DNA of 64,000 nucleotides from Chloroflexota bacterium (GCA_021787985.1 JAJYLG010000005.1:29270-93269); one strand, 5' to 3'; counted from the first letter of the stretch, positions 34,930 through 43,962 are shown. Numbers and translations: made by a program. The notes: generated from the sequence alone by a model not told the origin.

Positions 34930-34962
34930 GTGGGACATCCTGAGTAAGCCTTGGAGAGTGTA
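34930..34962 (-). promoter_or_regulatory. promoter and repeat motif of the Rieske gene
   Basis: TACACT on the minus strand at 34962-34957 is the -10 candidate. The GTGGGACATC element (34930-34939, plus-strand reading) lies just downstream of the predicted start of transcription, like the repeats at 30405-30434. Confidence 0.45.
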
Positions 34963-35061
34963 GCGCAGGCTCCAGCTACGAGGTAGAAACGTGGCGCTTG
35001 TGCCGCCCACCCTCGGCGCGTACGCTTCGGGGACGCGAGCAAGCGAACGTCGGGTCGGTGG

Positions 35062-35253
35062 ATGAGATCGCGGAATCCGTGGGAGGGCTACTTCCGGTCG
35101 GTGGCGTTGTTCTTCGCCGTACTCGCCCTCATCGGACTGGCGCTGGGCGGCGGCAGCGGGGTGTTCGCCCTGGTCGTGCTGGGCGGCGTCGCGGTGGCAG
35201 CCGCCGGCGTCGCGTACACGATGCATCGGCGGGCGCGGCGCCAGCGCCGGTAG
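35062..35253 (+). CDS. 63-aa small membrane protein, unknown
   Basis: Two hydrophobic stretches (residues about 13-30, SVALFFAVLALIGLALGG, and 32-52, VFALVVLGGVAVAAAGVAYTM) separated by a Gly turn, with a very basic tail (HRRARRQRR). A compact two-helix hairpin with both ends in the cytoplasm is predicted. GGTCGGTGG before the ATG is a weak ribosome binding site; a TACGCT box lies at 35021-35026. No family is recognised, but hydrophobicity and the positive-inside pattern support a real gene. Confidence 0.55.
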   Translation: MRSRNPWEGYFRSVALFFAVLALIGLALGGGSGVFALVVLGGVAVAAAGVAYTMHRRARRQRR

Positions 35254-35309
35254 CGGGTCCTCGCTGAACGGCTACCGTCCGCCCCCACACAGGTGCGCCT
35301 ACTCCCCGA

Positions 35310-35315
35310 TAGCAT
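35310..35315 (+). promoter_or_regulatory. -10 box of the MFS gene, leaderless layout
   Basis: TAGCAT, six bases, then GTG at 35322. Confidence 0.55.
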
Positions 35316-35321
35316 AGATTC

Positions 35322-36713
35322 GTGAGCCTTCACCGACGGACCCGTGCGCTCGCTGCCCGCTTCCAGCCGGACCGGGACGGGAGCGCGCTCGCGCGGGAGG
35401 CGCAGCCCGTCTCCGCGCCAGTATCTGCCCCGAGCGTCGCCCGGCCGGCGCGACGGCCCGTCGGCGAAACGTTCGCGGCGCTGCGCGTATACAACTTCCG
35501 CCTCTTCTGGTTCGGTCAGCTCATCTCCCTCACCGGCACCTGGATGCAGACCATCGGCCAGGCGTGGCTCGTCACGTCGATTTCGCGCTCACCGCTCGCC
35601 CTCGGCACGGTGACCATGCTCCAGTTCTTGCCGATCCTCCTGTTCGCCCTGTTCGCGGGAGTGATTGCCGACCGTGTGCCCAAGCGGCGTTTCCTCGTCT
35701 TCACCCAATCGGCGGCGGCGTTGCAGGCGCTCGTGCTCGGCCTGCTCGTCGCCACGCATGTCGTCCAGCTCTGGCACGTCTACATCCTCGCGCTCCTCCT
35801 CGGCTTGACGAACGCCTTCGACAACCCGACGCGGCAGGCGTTTGTGCCGGAGATGGTGGGCCGGCCGCTGCTGGCGAACGCCGTCGCGCTCAACAGCACG
35901 CTCTTCAACGCGGCGCGCATCCTCGGGCCGGCGATCGGAGGTGTGACGATCGCCACCGTGGGTCTGCGCGGCACCTTCTTTCTGAACGCGGCGAGCTTCG
36001 TGCCGGTGATCGCGGCGCTCCTCATGATGAAGCTGGCCGCGCTCTATCCGGCGCCGCCGCCGCGTGACCAGCGGATGACCGAGCAGCTCCGCGAGGGGTT
36101 AAGCTACGCGTTCCGCACGCCTCCGGTGTTGCTAATCGTGATCCTCATGGCCTTCATCGGGACGTTCGGCTACAACTTCACGGTCGTCCTGCCGCTCCTC
36201 GCCCGCTTCGTCGTCCACGTGGGCGCGGTCGGCTTTGGTCTGATGGCCTCGGCCATGGGGTTCGGCTCGGTCGCGGCGGCGCTGACGTTGGCCTACACGC
36301 GTCGCGCCTCTGAGCGCCAGCTCATGCTGGGGGCATCGTTCTTCAGCGCGCTCCTGATCCTGGTCGGGCTCTCGGCGTGGTACGCACCCACGCTCGGCCT
36401 GCTCGTCCTGCTCGGCTATGCGAGCATCATCTTTACTGCGACGGCGAACACTCGCCTGCAACTGGTGGTGCCCGACCGGCTTCGCGGCCGGGTGATGAGC
36501 ATCTACATCCTGCTCTTCGCCGGCAGCACGCCCATCGGCAGCATGCTGCTCGGCAGCGCGGCGAACATCGTCGGCGTGCAGACGGCCGTCGTCGCCTTCG
36601 GCACGCTCTGCGTGCTGGGGGTGGTGATCGGCGCGGCGTACCGCGGCGCGCACCGGGACGGCGGCAGCCGGCCGCGGACTCCCGAACCTGGGAGAAGCTT
36701 TACAGGCTCTTGA
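35322..36713 (+). CDS. MFS transporter, EntS-like exporter family
   Basis: A 463-residue membrane protein. After a basic, Pro-rich about 45-residue cytoplasmic N-terminus comes the exporter-type start FAALRVYNFRLFWFGQLISLTGTWMQ (in parts), then FALFAGVIADRVPKRRFLVFTQ (MFS motif A between helices 2 and 3) and LANAVALNSTLFNAARILGPAIGG (motif in helix 5). This subgroup includes enterobactin exporter EntS and many uncharacterised drug or siderophore exporters; the substrate is unknown. GTG at 35322 is the leaderless start after TAGCAT; if that is wrong, the only loss is part of the N-terminal tail. Confidence 0.85.
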   Translation: MSLHRRTRALAARFQPDRDGSALAREAQPVSAPVSAPSVARPARRPVGETFAALRVYNFRLFWFGQLISLTGTWMQTIGQAWLVTSISRSPLALGTVTMLQFLPILLFALFAGVIADRVPKRRFLVFTQSAAALQALVLGLLVATHVVQLWHVYILALLLGLTNAFDNPTRQAFVPEMVGRPLLANAVALNSTLFNAARILGPAIGGVTIATVGLRGTFFLNAASFVPVIAALLMMKLAALYPAPPPRDQRMTEQLREGLSYAFRTPPVLLIVILMAFIGTFGYNFTVVLPLLARFVVHVGAVGFGLMASAMGFGSVAAALTLAYTRRASERQLMLGASFFSALLILVGLSAWYAPTLGLLVLLGYASIIFTATANTRLQLVVPDRLRGRVMSIYILLFAGSTPIGSMLLGSAANIVGVQTAVVAFGTLCVLGVVIGAAYRGAHRDGGSRPRTPEPGRSFTGS

Positions 36714-36768
36714 GCAAGGCGCGATCCTGGGTGATACTCTCGGCGCAGCTCGGAGCAGGGAGAAACGG

Positions 36769-37209
36769 ATGCGCGTACGCCTGGCGACCCTGGTGATGGT
36801 CCTCGCGGTAGCCTCGCTCGCAACGGCCTGCTGGGGCGGGCCAATCAAGTATGACTTCGGCATCAACGCACGTGACGTCAAGGCCATGAACCAGTTGCAG
36901 ATGACCAACACGACGCTCTCCCCCAAGAACGGCTCACTGCTGCAGATGACGGTCACGGTCACCAACCAGCGCTCCGACCTGGCCGCCTTCTCCCCGGACG
37001 ACCTGCGACTGGAGACCGGCGGCCACGCCTACTTCCCGGTGATGACGTGGCAGGCGGGTAGCACGCCGGAGAACCGCGTCTATGTGCCGGCCGAGCTGAA
37101 CCCCGGCCAGAAGGTCGAGTGGACCGTCCTTTATGACGTTCCCGCGAAGACCACCGCCGGCAGCATCAGCCTGCTGGACGGGCAGACGTTCGCCATCCGA
37201 GTGCCTTGA
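36769..37209 (+). CDS. lipoprotein with DUF4352-like domain
   Basis: 146 residues. The signal peptide MRVRLATLVMVLAVASLATAC ends in a lipobox (LATAC, Cys21). The mature part is an immunoglobulin-like beta domain with LLQMTVTVTNQRSDLAAFSPDDLRLETGG and FAIRVP, the pattern of DUF4352/telomeric-repeat-like extracellular domains. GATACT at 36733-36738 and GGGAGAAACGG before the ATG form a plausible promoter and ribosome binding site. Function unknown. Confidence 0.75.
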   Translation: MRVRLATLVMVLAVASLATACWGGPIKYDFGINARDVKAMNQLQMTNTTLSPKNGSLLQMTVTVTNQRSDLAAFSPDDLRLETGGHAYFPVMTWQAGSTPENRVYVPAELNPGQKVEWTVLYDVPAKTTAGSISLLDGQTFAIRVP

Positions 37210-37280
37210 CGCCGCTCCGCCTTCCGTGACACGCTCACGACCCCCCGCTAGCATGGGTGTGGCACGCGGGAGGTGGAGTA

Positions 37281-38513
37281 GTGAGTAGTCCGGCGGAGCG
37301 CCGCGGATCCTGGGTCGCCGACCACCTGGCCGAGATGGTCTCTCCGGCCGTTCGCGCGCTCGCTGAGACGCCCCGGTTCCCGCTATTCCCGCCGGACGCC
37401 GTGCCGTTCGGTGGCGGTCTCCCCGACCCGGACACGCTGCCGCACGCCGGCCTCGCCGAGGCGAGCGTGCGCGTGCTGCGCGACGAGTACCGCATGGCGC
37501 TGCAGTACGGCGGCATCCCCGGCTACTCGAAGCTGCGCGATTGGGTGGTCAAGTGGACGCAGCGCGACGAGGAGCTGCCCCTCACCGCCGACAACGTGGC
37601 GCTCCAGTCCGGCTCGGCGCACGGGCTGCACAACGTCTGCGAGGCCTTTCTCGGCCCCGGTGACGTCGCCCTCGTCGAGGCGCCCACCTACCCGGGCGCC
37701 CTGCGGACGATCCGCTCGCGCATGGCCGAGATCGTCAGCATCCCGACCGACGGCGGCGGCATCGTCACCCCCGCGCTCGAAGAGGCGATCACGGAGCGAG
37801 AGGCCGGCGGCCGGCGGCCGAAGCTGCTCTACACCATCCCGCAGTTCCACAACCCGGCCGGCACCACCATGCTTCGCAAACGACGCGAGGAGCTGCTCGA
37901 AATCTGCCGGCGCCACCACGTGCTCATCGTCGAGGACGACGCCTACGGCGACCTGCGCTTCGGCGGCGACCCGGTGCCATCGCTGCTCACGCTGTCGCGG
38001 GGCGACGGGGTGCTGCGCCTCGGAACGTTCAGCAAGATTATCGCCGCGGGGCTGCGTGCCGGCTGGACCATCGGCCCGCGCGACCTGATCGACACGCTCA
38101 ACCGCACGCGGTTCGACAACGGCGGCAGCCCGTTCGTGCAGCGGATAATCGCGGCATACATCGATTCCGGTGCGCTGGAGCCGCACGTGGAGGTGATGTG
38201 CCGCGTCTACGGGGAGAAGTGCGCGGCCATGCTCGCCGCGCTCGACCGCCACTGCGCGCCGTACGCGAGCTGGACGCGCCCGGACGGCGGATTCTTCATC
38301 TGGCTCACGCTCCGCGAGGGCATTGACGTTCGCGATGTGGCGAGGTTCGCCGCACAGGAGAAGGTCGCCTTCTTCCCCGGGCCGATGTTCTTTGCCAACG
38401 GCGACGGCTCATGCCATCTCCGGCTCGCCTTTAGCTTCGTCGCGCTTGACCTCATCGAGGAGGGCGTGCGCCGCCTGGCCCGGGCGCTCGCACGCGCTGC
38501 CGGCGAACCCTGA
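37281..38513 (+). CDS. PLP-dependent aminotransferase (class I, LysN/MocR-like)
   Basis: A 410-residue fold-type I aminotransferase. The lysine that binds pyridoxal phosphate lies in RLGTFSKIIAAGLRAGW, the conserved YTIPQFHNPAGTTM block is at about 188-201, and EDDAYGDLRF carries the conserved Asp. It resembles 2-aminoadipate or broad-specificity aminotransferases of the LysN and MocR-catalytic type; there is no DNA-binding domain. GTG at 37281 is chosen because GGGAGGTGG stands 8 nt upstream; a TAGCAT box is at 37249-37254. It heads a tight five-gene run ending with the sirtuin. Confidence 0.88.
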   Translation: MSSPAERRGSWVADHLAEMVSPAVRALAETPRFPLFPPDAVPFGGGLPDPDTLPHAGLAEASVRVLRDEYRMALQYGGIPGYSKLRDWVVKWTQRDEELPLTADNVALQSGSAHGLHNVCEAFLGPGDVALVEAPTYPGALRTIRSRMAEIVSIPTDGGGIVTPALEEAITEREAGGRRPKLLYTIPQFHNPAGTTMLRKRREELLEICRRHHVLIVEDDAYGDLRFGGDPVPSLLTLSRGDGVLRLGTFSKIIAAGLRAGWTIGPRDLIDTLNRTRFDNGGSPFVQRIIAAYIDSGALEPHVEVMCRVYGEKCAAMLAALDRHCAPYASWTRPDGGFFIWLTLREGIDVRDVARFAAQEKVAFFPGPMFFANGDGSCHLRLAFSFVALDLIEEGVRRLARALARAAGEP

Positions 38514-38518
38514 CCGCG

Positions 38519-39700
38519 ATGTCCCAGGCGCTGGTCCTGCGTCCCGGCGGGGCGGTCGACCTCGTCAGCCTCGCGCCGCAAGGCGAAACCTCCCGGCGTG
38601 CCATCATCTCCGCTCCGGCGACTCCGACGCTGCTCGCCTGGCCCACGTGGGCGCCGGACGGCCGGCGTTTCGCCTTCTCGCGCTACACGCGGGTCGAGGG
38701 CGGCGGCTTCCGCTGTTCGGTGGAGCTGGCGGATGTTGCCCAGGCGGTGAGCGGCATCATCTTCGACGACGTCGAATCGCCGCGTAACCTGATCGCCGTC
38801 GCGACGCCTCACTACCTCCACTGGAGTCCCAATGGACGCTGGCTGCTGGTGCTGACCGCCGTCAAGGAAGGGCTGGCGCTCGTGCTGGTGGATCCGGCCG
38901 GCGACGAGCGACCTCAGCCGATCGTGCAGGGGGCGCCGCTCTTCTCCTCCTGGGCGCAGGACGGCTCGGCCGCGGCGCTCCATGCCGCCAACCGGCTTTT
39001 CATCTACCGCCCACCCGCCCAGGCGGAGGCCGTCCCGCTGGCCGGCCCGGAGCCACGCTTCCGCAACCCGCAGTTCGCTCCTGACGGAGAGCGCTTGACT
39101 ATCGTCAGCGGCCTGCCGCGCCGCCGTTCTCGACTCGTCGTCGTCCGGCCGGACGGCAGCGGCTTGGCGCGGCTGGCGGACCTGGACGACGTCGGGGTCT
39201 TCGAATGGGCTCCCACCGGCGCCTGGCTCGCCTACAGCCAGGTGCTCGACGCCGAACTGGGCACCTTCGATGGCATCCGCCTGGTGTCGCTCGACGGGCG
39301 GACGCAGCGGCGCCTCGTGGGAGGACCCATCCTCGCCTTCTTCTGGTCACCCGACGGCACACGGCTCGCCGTCCTGCGCCAAGCTGACACGGACGGCCTG
39401 CTCGGCCTGGACGTGGTCGAGGCCGCGTCGGGTGCGTGGAAGACGGTGGCGCGGTTCTATCCCACCGCCGAGCTCCGGCTGCTGGTGGCGTTCTTCGACC
39501 AGTACGCCCGCTCGCACCGCCTCTGGTCCGCCGACAGCCGTTTCGTGCTCTGCTGCGGGCGGCTGCGCACCAACGGCCGCCCGGTGGAGACCGGCGGGAC
39601 GCCGCGGGCGTACGCCGCGGCGGCGGACGGCTCGGCACCGCCCGTCGACTTCGGCCCCGCTGACCTTGCGTTCTTCGCCCCGGTCGAGCCGCCCGGATAG
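38519..39700 (+). CDS. WD40-like/TolB-type beta-propeller protein
   Basis: A 393-residue cytoplasmic protein without a signal peptide. It has repeated propeller motifs of the TolB kind: WAPDGRRFAFSR, WSPNGRWLLVLT, FAPDGERLTIVS, WAPTGAWLAYSQ and WSPDGTRLAVLR, five or six blades by spacing. Possible roles are protein binding or peptidase-related regulation; no catalytic residues are seen. It starts 5 bp after the aminotransferase stop, without a clear ribosome binding site. Confidence 0.7.
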   Translation: MSQALVLRPGGAVDLVSLAPQGETSRRAIISAPATPTLLAWPTWAPDGRRFAFSRYTRVEGGGFRCSVELADVAQAVSGIIFDDVESPRNLIAVATPHYLHWSPNGRWLLVLTAVKEGLALVLVDPAGDERPQPIVQGAPLFSSWAQDGSAAALHAANRLFIYRPPAQAEAVPLAGPEPRFRNPQFAPDGERLTIVSGLPRRRSRLVVVRPDGSGLARLADLDDVGVFEWAPTGAWLAYSQVLDAELGTFDGIRLVSLDGRTQRRLVGGPILAFFWSPDGTRLAVLRQADTDGLLGLDVVEAASGAWKTVARFYPTAELRLLVAFFDQYARSHRLWSADSRFVLCCGRLRTNGRPVETGGTPRAYAAAADGSAPPVDFGPADLAFFAPVEPPG

Positions 39701-39706
39701 CCGCCG

Positions 39707-40042
39707 ATGCTTTGCCCGACCTGCCTGCACTGGGGGGCTGCCGACTCGGAGTACCTGTTCGATTCCGAGCTGCACTGCAACATCTGCGCGCAGAGGGTGC
39801 CCTACGCCCGCGACGACTGGGAGCAGTTGTACGACCAGCTCCCGCCCGAGCGGTACGAGATCGTCGAGCAGGAGTTGTCGCGTATCATCACCTCGAGGTC
39901 CGGGCTCGCACCCGAGCTCCGCGAGGAGATCATCCGCGCGATCTGGGACTTCCGCGCGGCGCGGGTCGAGGGGCGTTACCTGGAACGGGGCGTGGGCTGG
40001 TTCCGGTTCGCGTGCACCTACTTCGCGCCGAACATGGTCTGA
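39707..40042 (+). CDS. small zinc-ribbon protein, unknown
   Basis: 111 residues. The N-terminus MLCPTCLHWGAAD and LHCNICAQRVPYARDDW hold two CxxC pairs that would form a zinc ribbon. The rest is helical and charged with many aromatics (WEQLYDQLPPERYEIVEQELSRI; WDFRAARVEGRYLERGVGWFRFAC). No family is recognised. It sits 6 nt after the beta-propeller gene and 14 nt before an alpha/beta hydrolase, so it belongs to the same transcript. Confidence 0.65.
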   Translation: MLCPTCLHWGAADSEYLFDSELHCNICAQRVPYARDDWEQLYDQLPPERYEIVEQELSRIITSRSGLAPELREEIIRAIWDFRAARVEGRYLERGVGWFRFACTYFAPNMV

Positions 40043-40056
40043 CCGGGAGATCCGCC

Positions 40057-40917
40057 GTGGCCGAGCCGCAGAGCCGGTTCTACTCGCGTGATGGCGTCCG
40101 CCTCCACTACCTGGACTGGGGCGGCGAGGGACGGCCGTGGCTCGTCTGCATCCACGGCCTTTCCCAGCAGGCGCATACCTTCGACCCGCTGGCCCGCCGT
40201 CTGCGCGACCACTACCACGTCCTCTCCGTCGACGTCCGTGGGCGAGGAGACAGCGACCGCGCGGACCCCTCGACCTACGCGCTGCCGTCTTACGTGGTGG
40301 ACTTGCTCGCGCTGTTCGGCGACCGCAGCATCACCGGCGCCACGCTGGTGGGCACGTCCATGGGCGGCATGATCTCGATCCGATTCGCCCGCGAGCAGCC
40401 GGACCTCGTCGCGCGGGTCGTCCTCAACGACATCGGCCCGGCAATCGCCCGGGCGGGGATCGTGCGCATCTACCAGTACCTCGGCTCCGCTCCCGAGGAC
40501 TTCGCCACGCTTGACGAGGTGGTCGAGTGGTACCGCGGCAACTTCCCGGCGGTGCGCGCCCTTGACGACGACCAGGCCCGTGAGTGGGTGGCGCACTCCG
40601 TCCGGCCGCGGGGAGCCCGCCTCGCGTGGCACTACGACCCCGCCCTGCGCGCACAGGCCCGTGCCGGCTCCGACGCGCTCCCGGACGTCGACGAGCTCGA
40701 CCTCGACCTGTGGGACGCGTTCCGCGCGCTTGCCTGCCCGCTGCTTGAGCTGCGCGGCGCCGAGAGCGACGTGCTCTCGCGCAAGACGCTCGACGAGATG
40801 CGCGCGCTACAGCCCGCGATGGAGGTCGCCGAGGTGCCGGGCGTCGGCCACGCCCCGCTGCTCATCGAGCCCGAAGCACTCTTCGCCCTGAAGCGCTTCC
40901 TGGGCATTCCGGACTGA
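40057..40917 (+). CDS. alpha/beta hydrolase
   Basis: 286 residues. The nucleophile elbow is GTSMGGMIS (Ser in G-x-S-x-G), the oxyanion region VCIHGLSQQ follows the strand WLVCIHG, and the terminal His lies in PGVGHAPLLIEP. Asp is in DVRGRGDSD or the later DVLS region. Esterase, lipase, dehalogenase or peroxidase activity cannot be separated. GTG 40057 follows GGGAGATCC. Part of the aminotransferase-to-sirtuin run. Confidence 0.82.
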   Translation: MAEPQSRFYSRDGVRLHYLDWGGEGRPWLVCIHGLSQQAHTFDPLARRLRDHYHVLSVDVRGRGDSDRADPSTYALPSYVVDLLALFGDRSITGATLVGTSMGGMISIRFAREQPDLVARVVLNDIGPAIARAGIVRIYQYLGSAPEDFATLDEVVEWYRGNFPAVRALDDDQAREWVAHSVRPRGARLAWHYDPALRAQARAGSDALPDVDELDLDLWDAFRALACPLLELRGAESDVLSRKTLDEMRALQPAMEVAEVPGVGHAPLLIEPEALFALKRFLGIPD

Positions 40918-40922
40918 CCGCG

Positions 40923-41720
40923 GTGGACGAGAGTCCGCAGGGCGAGGCACTCCGCAACGCGGCGACGCTCGTCCGCGCCTCGACGTACGCCATCGCCCTG
41001 GTCGGGGCAGGCATCTCGGTGGAGAGCGGCATCCCGCCTTTCCGCGGCACGGGTGGCCTGTGGACGAAGCGCGGCGAGCCGCCGCTGGACGGGTATCAGC
41101 GTTTCCTCCGCGATCCACTCGCGTACTGGCAGGAGCGCCTGACTGCCTCGCCCGCCGAAGACGAGTTCGTGGCCGCGCTCGACCGCGCGCAACCCAACCC
41201 GGCGCACCACGCCCTGGCCGCCCTCGAGCGCGCCGGGCTGCTCCACCACGTCATCACGCAGAACGTGGACGACCTGCACCGGCGCGCCGGCCAGCAGCAC
41301 CTGACCGAGATCCACGGCAACCGCCACTGGGTGCGCTGTGTCAACTGCTGCTGGCGGATGCCCTCGGCGGAGTTCCTCGTGGGCTCGGTCCCGCCCTCCT
41401 GCCCCGAGTGCGGCGGGCTGGTCAAGTCCGACACGGTGATGTTCGGCGAGCCCATTCCCGGCCCGGCGCTCGAGCGCTGCTACCTCGAGACCGAACGCTG
41501 CGACTGCATGCTCGTGGTCGGCACCTCAGCCCAGGTCTACCCCGCGGCGGACTTCCCGGTGATCGCGCGGCAGCGCGGCGCTACCCTCATCGAGATGAAC
41601 CTGGAGGAGACGCCGCTCAGCGACCTGTGCGATGTGGTGGTGCGCGGCCGGCTCGCCGAGACGCTGCCCGCGCTGGTGCGCGCGCTCGACATCGAGTCCT
41701 TCTTCGAGCGGACCAGCTAG
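40923..41720 (+). CDS. cobB: NAD-dependent protein deacylase, sirtuin (CobB-type)
   Basis: A 265-residue Sir2 enzyme that removes acyl groups from lysines with NAD. It shows GAGISVESGIPPFRG (NAD-binding), TQNVDDLHRRAG with the catalytic HG in EIHGN, and the zinc-binding Cys pairs CVNCCW and CPECGG. The GTG at 40923 is 5 bp after the hydrolase stop. It ends tail to tail with the EamA transporter; the two stop codons overlap by 3 bases. No N-terminal extension. Confidence 0.93.
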   Translation: MDESPQGEALRNAATLVRASTYAIALVGAGISVESGIPPFRGTGGLWTKRGEPPLDGYQRFLRDPLAYWQERLTASPAEDEFVAALDRAQPNPAHHALAALERAGLLHHVITQNVDDLHRRAGQQHLTEIHGNRHWVRCVNCCWRMPSAEFLVGSVPPSCPECGGLVKSDTVMFGEPIPGPALERCYLETERCDCMLVVGTSAQVYPAADFPVIARQRGATLIEMNLEETPLSDLCDVVVRGRLAETLPALVRALDIESFFERTS

Positions 41721-42628
41721 CCCGGGCCGCCACGCTCCCGGCGGATCGGCACGGTGGCGCGCACCGCCCTCAGCTCCCCGCGCACCGTGATCCACACGCC
41801 GCCGAGGATGACCACGCCACCGACCCACTGCGCCGCCGTCGGCCGCTCGCCGAGGGCGACGGCGGCCAGCGCCGTCGCGACGACCGGCTCGCCGAGCACG
41901 GCGGTCGCCACCGTCTCGGCCCGCAGGTAGCCCAGCGCCCAGTTGAGCGCCGTGTGCCCCGTGAGCTGGGGACCGAGGGTCACAGCGCCGATGAGCGCCC
42001 AGGTGTGCAGGCTGAACCCGGTCAGCGGCAGGCCGCGTGCGAGGGCATAGGCGAGCACCAGGCACCCCGCTCCCGAGTACGCCGCGCCGGCGTACGCGAC
42101 CACCCCCACCCGGGCGCGCAATCGCCGCCCCGCCACCAAGTAGACCGCCGCGCACGCCGCGCCCCCGATCGCGAGCGCGTCGCCCCGCACCGCCGGACCA
42201 CCCGCCAGCGCGTCTCCGCCGGCCATGACCGCAACCCCGGCCGCCGCCAGCGCGACGCCGTAGAGCGTAGACCGGGGCGCCCAACCCTCGCCCCACGCCC
42301 AGGCCAGCGGCAGCGCGAACACCGGCTGCATCGTGACCAGCACCACCGAGGCGGCCACCGACGTGTCGCGCAGGCTGGCGATCCACAGCAGGAAGTGACC
42401 GGCGAGCGCGACCTGCGCAAGCAGCAGCCAGCCGGCGCCCCGGCCGACCGCGCGTAGCTGGCCGCGCACGGCCGCCCACGTGAGCAGCGGCAGCCCGCCG
42501 CCGAGGAGCCGATAGGCGGCGAGCGTCGCGGAAGGCGCCTCCGCCGCCTTCAGCAGCACGCCGGCCGAGCCGACCGCGAGCACACCGACGACCAGCCAAC
42601 CGACCGTCCGGGCGTGGGAAGGGCGCAC
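41717..42628 (-). CDS. EamA/DMT-family transporter
   Basis: A 303-residue membrane protein with ten predicted helices in two EamA repeats (LAAYRLLGGGLPLLTW in repeat one; LGYLRAETVATAVLGEPVVATALAAVALGE, in parts, in repeat two). These carry out export of metabolites or amino acids in other bacteria; the substrate is unknown. GTG at 42628 was assigned because TACCAT stands exactly 6 nt upstream; an N-terminal extension to 42718 would lack similarity. Confidence 0.83.
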   Translation of the reverse strand: MRPSHARTVGWLVVGVLAVGSAGVLLKAAEAPSATLAAYRLLGGGLPLLTWAAVRGQLRAVGRGAGWLLLAQVALAGHFLLWIASLRDTSVAASVVLVTMQPVFALPLAWAWGEGWAPRSTLYGVALAAAGVAVMAGGDALAGGPAVRGDALAIGGAACAAVYLVAGRRLRARVGVVAYAGAAYSGAGCLVLAYALARGLPLTGFSLHTWALIGAVTLGPQLTGHTALNWALGYLRAETVATAVLGEPVVATALAAVALGERPTAAQWVGGVVILGGVWITVRGELRAVRATVPIRRERGGPG

Positions 42629-42634
42629 GGGCGC

Positions 42635-42640
42635 ATGGTA
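42635..42640 (-). promoter_or_regulatory. -10 box of the EamA gene, leaderless layout
   Basis: TACCAT on the minus strand, six bases, then GTG at 42628. Divergent from TATCCT at 42674, 34 bp away. Confidence 0.55.
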
Positions 42641-42673
42641 GGCGTTCACGCGGACGAGCGCACGCCGGTGCGC

Positions 42674-42679
42674 TATCCT
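42674..42679 (+). promoter_or_regulatory. -10 box of the FAD oxidoreductase, leaderless layout
   Basis: TATCCT, six bases, then GTG at 42686. Confidence 0.55.
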
Positions 42680-42685
42680 GCGCGC

Positions 42686-43962
42686 GTGGGTTGGCGTAGC
42701 CCGGTCGGTGTCCTGCACGAGGCCCCGCGAACCACGCCCATCATCGACGAGGTCGACGTCCTCGTGGTGGGCGGAGGAAGCGCCGGCGTCTCGGCCGCGG
42801 TCGCCGCGGCGCGCGCACGGCGCTCGTCGAGCGATATGGCTACCCGGGCGGGCTGGCGACCGGCGGTCTCATCATCCTCCTGCTGACGCTGGACGATGGC
42901 CGCGGCCGGCAGGTCGTGGCCGGCCTCTGCCGGCAGATGGTGGACCGCCTTGCCGCGCGCGGCGCGGCACTCGCCCCGCCTCCGGGGGAGTGGGGTAGCA
43001 CCGATCCCGTCCTCGTGGAGCAGTACCGCCGCTGGGGCCTTGTCTGGGGACACGGCCCGCACAACGTCCGCTACTCTGTCGCCTACGACCCCGAGTACTT
43101 CAAGCTCACCTGCGAGGAGCTCCTGGCCGAGCGCGGCGTTCGTCTCTACTACCACTCGTGGGCGGTGGACGTCGTGCGCGAGGGTGATGCGCTTACCCAC
43201 GTGGTGCTCGAGTCGAAGGCGGGCCGCGGCGCCATCCGCGCGCGCGTCGTGGTCGACGCCACCGGCGATGGCGACATCTTCGCCGCGGCCGGAGAGCCGT
43301 ACGACCTCGAGCAGGTCCATCCGTGGCTCTGGTTCCGCATGGGGAACGTGGACGTGTCGCGCCTCGATCGGCGCGCTCCGGCCTTTCTCGCGTTGGGCGA
43401 GGGCCGGGTGCTGCTTCCATGGGGCGCGGCCGAGCGGCTGGACCGTCGGATCGACGGCACCGACCCGGACCAGCTCACGTATGCGGACGTGACCTGTCGC
43501 CGCTTGGTGCTCGACGAGGCGGACCGGCTGCGCCGCGAGCACCCGGCCTTTCGCCAGGCCTACGTCGCCGACGTCGCGGTCACGACCGACATCACCGAGA
43601 GCCGCCGGCTGCGCGGCCGCCACGTCCTGGAGCGCGACGACCTCGACCGCGCGTTCCTGGACAGCGTGGCCGTCACCGGCCACTGGACGAAGTACGCCTG
43701 CGTCTACGCGATCCCGTACCGCTCGCTGCTGCCGGCGGGCACGGCCAACCTGCTGGTCGCCGGTCGCTGCATCGGCGTCGACCACCGCGTCCACCACGCG
43801 ACGAAGGAGATCCCCTCCTGCATGGCGACGGGCGAGGCGGCCGGCACAGCCGCGGCCATGGCGTACGCCACCGGCCGGGTCGGCGACGTGGACGTCCCAG
43901 CGCTCCGCCATCGCCTGGCGGCCTGCGGCGCGATCGTCGACCTGCCGCCCACCGCCGCCTGA
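42686..43962 (+). pseudogene. FAD-dependent oxidoreductase interrupted by a frameshift
   Basis: Both halves read as one FAD_oxidored-family enzyme. The first frame from GTG 42686 carries VDVLVVGGGSAGVSAAVAAARA (Rossmann dinucleotide motif) but then leaves the family sequence and stops at 42886. From about 42817 a second frame continues the expected sequence (TALVERYGYPGGLATGG) to the stop at 43962, with VVVDATGDGDIFAAAG and HHATKEIPSCMATGEAAGTAAA. The shift falls in a GC-dinucleotide run at 42809-42816 and needs one missing base, or a small deletion of the same phase. Inactivation, sequencing error in the GC run, or recoding are all possible; the promoter and the rest of the gene look intact. 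Confidence 0.78.
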
